This document shows positions 61,298-64,000 of a stretch of DNA of 64,000 nucleotides, piece after piece. Position numbers and translations under genes: made by a program. The first letter of the stretch is position 1. Every line of letters begins with the position of its first letter. The DNA comes from Parabacteroides sp900760525 (GTDB lineage Bacteria > Bacteroidota > Bacteroidia > Bacteroidales > Tannerellaceae): contig NZ_CP187555.1 in assembly GCF_049860805.1 (NCBI RefSeq), positions 1,488,001-1,552,000 of the forward strand, read 5' to 3'. The notes beneath the pieces were generated by a model. It saw only the letters and a list, made by a program, of their open reading frames with translations. It did not search any database and had not been told where the DNA came from.

Positions 61298-62824
61298 ATC
61301 AACAGACGTGATTTTATCAAAACAGGAGGTATGGTTATGCTTGGATCATTAGCGGCTCCCTCATTCCTGGGAAGTTGTACCGGAAATGGAGCAGATCAGG
61401 CAACCGGTATCTCATTCGCTCAGAACCATTTTGGTGTCAGTGAAAGCGACATGAAGAAAGTGCTGACGGCAGCACTCGAAAAAGGTGGCGACTATGCCGA
61501 TCTTTTCTTTGAACATTCCTACCGGAATAACATCGGATTGCAGGACGGTGCTGTAAACCGTGCTTCTTCCAACATCGATTTCGGTATGGGGGTACGCGTA
61601 TTGGCCGGCGATCAGACCGGTTATGCGTATGTAGAAAACGTGACTCTTGATGAGATGCTGAAAGCTGCCCGTACGGCGGCTCGCATCGCAACCGGCTCGG
61701 CAGGAAAGGCTCCGGCGGGCCTGACGGAGGAACCGATCTTGAATAATTATTACGGCATACAGACTCCCTGGGACGAAATTGCCGTAAACGCAAAGACTCC
61801 GTATCTCCAGAAATTGAATGACCAGATTTTTGCGCTCGACAAACGGGTGCACAAAGTGATGGCTTCATTGGGAGACACGACTTCACACATCCTGTTCTGC
61901 AACTCCGAAGGACAAATGTATTACGACTATCGCCCGATGGTGACGCTGAGTGCAGTCTGCATCATGGAGGACAACGGGAAGATCGAAAATTCGTATGCAT
62001 CCCGCGCTTTCCGTATGGGGGCTGAATTCCTGACTGACGATATCATTGCCGAAGTTGCAAAGGAGGCAGTCGAGAAGACTTCCATCCTGTTCCAGGCCAT
62101 CAAGCCTAAAGGAGGCGAAATGCCGGTCGTAATGGGTGCCGGAGGCTCCGGTATCTTATTGCACGAAGCAATCGGCCATGCTTTCGAAGCCGACTTCAAT
62201 CGCAAGAACACGTCTATCTTCTCCGACCAGCTGAATAAGAAGGTTTGTAACGAGCATATCAATGTGGTGGACGACGGTACGATTCCTTTCAACCGCGGTT
62301 CGGTCAATATCGACGACGAAGGTATCGCCGGACAGAAGACCTACATCGTGAAAGAAGGAATCTTGACCAGCTACCTGCACGACCGCATCAGCGCCAAGCA
62401 TTACGGCATTCCGTCAACAGGCAACGGCCGCCGCGAGTCATTCCGCCAGATGCCGATCCCGCGTATGCGCGCTACCTATATGGAGGCCGGAAACGTGACG
62501 GAAGAAGAAATGATCTCGACCGTGAAGAAGGGTATCTATGCTTCCAGTTTCACCAACGGCCAGGTACAGATCGGTGCAGGCGACTTCACTTTCTTTGTGA
62601 AAGACGGTTACCTGATCGAAGACGGTAAACTGACACAGCCGATCAAGGATATCAATATCATCGGTAACGGCCCGCGTGCGTTAGCCGATATCACGATGGT
62701 CGGAAACAATTACAAGATGGATAACGGCACCTGGACATGCGGTAAGGACGGACAATCCTGTCCGGTGACCTGCGGTATGCCGTCTGCCTTAGTTAGTAAA
62801 CTTACAGTAGGAGGAGAAAATTGA
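61274..62824 (+). CDS. tldD: TldD-family zinc metalloprotease with twin-arginine signal
   Basis: 516 residues from a GTG at 61274; a second GTG at 61292 gives a protein six residues shorter. The signal is INRRDFIKTGGMVMLGSL (Tat motif RRDFIK) and it ends near LGSCTG, a possible lipobox, so the protein may be an exported lipoprotein, unlike cytoplasmic E. coli TldD. The zinc motif HEAIGH (HExxxH) lies near 298-303. Downstream is the partner tldE/pmbA gene after a hairpin repeat. TldD/E together degrade peptides or process microcin. Confidence 0.93.
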   Translation: MKINHNVKINRRDFIKTGGMVMLGSLAAPSFLGSCTGNGADQATGISFAQNHFGVSESDMKKVLTAALEKGGDYADLFFEHSYRNNIGLQDGAVNRASSNIDFGMGVRVLAGDQTGYAYVENVTLDEMLKAARTAARIATGSAGKAPAGLTEEPILNNYYGIQTPWDEIAVNAKTPYLQKLNDQIFALDKRVHKVMASLGDTTSHILFCNSEGQMYYDYRPMVTLSAVCIMEDNGKIENSYASRAFRMGAEFLTDDIIAEVAKEAVEKTSILFQAIKPKGGEMPVVMGAGGSGILLHEAIGHAFEADFNRKNTSIFSDQLNKKVCNEHINVVDDGTIPFNRGSVNIDDEGIAGQKTYIVKEGILTSYLHDRISAKHYGIPSTGNGRRESFRQMPIPRMRATYMEAGNVTEEEMISTVKKGIYASSFTNGQVQIGAGDFTFFVKDGYLIEDGKLTQPIKDINIIGNGPRALADITMVGNNYKMDNGTWTCGKDGQSCPVTCGMPSALVSKLTVGGEN

Positions 62825-62825
62825 T

Positions 62826-62912
62826 ATGATTTATGATTTCAGATTTATGATTTATCACCGACACATGAATCTATAATCTGGAATCATAATTCATAAATCA
62901 TAAATCATAAAT
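62826..62912. repeat. AT-rich ATTTATGATT / AATCATAAAT hairpin in the tldD-tldE gap
   Basis: TGATTTATGATTTCAGATTT on one side and TCATAAATCATAAATCATAA on the other, separated by about 35 bases. Same style as 37061-37123. Confidence 0.6.
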
Positions 62913-62920
62913 TATTAGAC

Positions 62921-64000
62921 ATGATAACGAACGAAAATAAAAAGCTGGCTCAGTGGGCCATGGAGTTTGCCTTGAAAAACGGTTGCCAGGCCTCACGTGT
63001 AAGTATCTATAACGGGTCAAGCAGTTCTTTCGAAATACGCGATATGAAAATGGACCGTTTGCAACAGGCATCGGAAAACAGCTTGGTGATCCATCTGTTT
63101 GTAGACGGACGTTTCGGTTCCTTTTCCACAAACCGTTTGGATAAGAAGGAACTGGAAGGTTTCATTCGTAACGGCATCGCCTCCACCCGCTTTTTAGCGG
63201 AAGACAAGGCGCGGACGTTGCCCGATGCTTCCCTCTATTACAAGGGGGGCAATCCTGACCTGCAACTGATCGATCCGAAGTTCGACTCGATCCAGCCGGA
63301 CGATAAGGTGGCACTGGCCATGAACGTTTGCAACGAAATGATGGGGAAAGACGACCGTATCATCTCCGCCAATTCATCTTACAGTGACGAGAAAGATTTC
63401 AAATATATGGTTGCCAGCAACGGCTTCGAAGGAGAAGCATCCGGTTCTTCTTTCAGCTTGGTTGCGAGCATTAGTATCAAGGGTGAAGGGGATGCCCGTC
63501 CGGAATCTTACTGGTTCGATTCTTCTCTTTACTACGATACGCTGGTTAAGGAAGGTCTGGGTGCAAAAGCTCTGGAACGTGTCATGCGTAAGCTGGGACA
63601 GAAAAAGGTCGCTTCCGGCAAATACCAGATGGTTGTGGACAATATGAATTCCGCCCGCCTGATTTCTCCGGTAATCGATGCACTGTACGGTTCTTCCATC
63701 CAGCAGAAAAACTCTTTCCTGTTAGATAAAATCGACCAGAAAGTGTTGGGCGATAAACTGACGATCATTGACGAACCGCATATGGTAGGTGCATCCGGCG
63801 CCCGTTATTTCGATGGCGAAGGCGTAGCGACAAAGCGTATGCCGGTGTTTGAAAACGGCGTCCTGAAAACGTATTATATCGATACCTATTCAGCCAATAA
63901 GATGGATATGAAACAGACTATCGCCTCCCCTTCTATCCTGACCATGCAGATGGGAAATAAGGATACAGAAGGTCTGATTGCTTCTGTCGATAAAGGCATT
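62921..64000 (+). CDS. tldE: TldE/PmbA metalloprotease partner, partial (cut by right edge)
   Basis: ATG at 62921, open for 360 codons to the window end. It begins MITNENKKLAQWAMEFALKN and has no signal peptide, in contrast to TldD. Family features: FEIRDMKMDRLQQASENS near 38, GASGARYFDGEGVATKRMPV near 290 and the missing HExxxH, as expected for the non-catalytic partner. It follows tldD by 96 bases. The C-terminal roughly 80 residues are outside the window. Confidence 0.9.
   Translation, partial: MITNENKKLAQWAMEFALKNGCQASRVSIYNGSSSSFEIRDMKMDRLQQASENSLVIHLFVDGRFGSFSTNRLDKKELEGFIRNGIASTRFLAEDKARTLPDASLYYKGGNPDLQLIDPKFDSIQPDDKVALAMNVCNEMMGKDDRIISANSSYSDEKDFKYMVASNGFEGEASGSSFSLVASISIKGEGDARPESYWFDSSLYYDTLVKEGLGAKALERVMRKLGQKKVASGKYQMVVDNMNSARLISPVIDALYGSSIQQKNSFLLDKIDQKVLGDKLTIIDEPHMVGASGARYFDGEGVATKRMPVFENGVLKTYYIDTYSANKMDMKQTIASPSILTMQMGNKDTEGLIASVDKGI

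Overview
The window is chromosomal DNA from a member of the Bacteroidales, most likely Parabacteroides or a close relative. The evidence is the repeated Bacteroidetes-type promoter (TTTG at -33, TAnnTTTG at -7) and the gene families present: a DUF5686 outer-membrane protein, ADP-forming acetyl-CoA synthetase, pyruvate phosphate dikinase, a receiver-first histidine kinase, an anaerobic sulfatase-maturating enzyme and GH20/GH51 lipoproteins. The genus is an inference, not something a motif here proves. No rRNA, tRNA or CRISPR array was recognised.

Region by region. 1-5.5 kb holds a one-strand Ser/Thr phosphorylation island: LytTR regulator, membrane FHA/zinc-ribbon protein, a very acidic 79-residue protein, a second FHA/zinc-ribbon protein, PP2C phosphatase, transmembrane Ser/Thr kinase and an exported protein cut by the left edge. 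5.6-10.7 kb carries ppdK and an ADP-forming acetyl-CoA synthetase. 10.8-21.1 kb is a complete [NiFe]-hydrogenase locus: hypF-hypA-hypB on the minus strand, diverging from hypC-hypD-hypE, small subunit, large subunit, cytochrome b and maturation protease on the plus strand. The small subunit has the six-cysteine proximal-cluster pattern of oxygen-tolerant membrane-bound hydrogenases. 21.2-28.8 kb has a cysteine-free thioredoxin-fold protein, an unknown protein, an orphan PAS histidine kinase, an Omp85-type barrel and a DUF5686 protein. 28.9-33 kb is a TPP-riboswitch operon, thiD-tenI-like-thiE-thiC, followed by a convergent HU-like gene with a long, repeat-rich leader. 33.9-43.5 kb has an oxidoreductase, a ParE-type toxin-antitoxin pair, glyA, GH20 and GH51 glycosidases and a receiver-histidine kinase. 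43.5-45.2 kb is an intact insertion sequence that landed in the stem of a terminator. 45.2-51.5 kb has a glycosyltransferase, mfd and an acyl-CoA ligase. 51.5-53.4 kb is a tandem array of three small paralogous exported membrane proteins interleaved with decayed gene pieces. 53.6-57.9 kb is an SGNH-SGNH-MBOAT O-acetylation operon. 58-64 kb has a NUDIX hydrolase, a cell-wall amidase, a sulfatase-maturating enzyme, tldD and a tldE/pmbA gene cut by the right edge.

The hydrogenase would feed electrons from H2 through cytochrome b into the quinone pool. PPDK and the ADP-forming synthetase fit a fermentative metabolism that recovers nucleotide energy. GH20, GH51 and the sulfatase-maturating enzyme fit growth on host or plant glycans. 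Between the genes the window is rich in palindromes: a 28-bp palindrome that sits once inside a coding region and once as the stop codon of another gene, 22-bp tandem repeats at two loci, and an 18-bp perfect inverted repeat.
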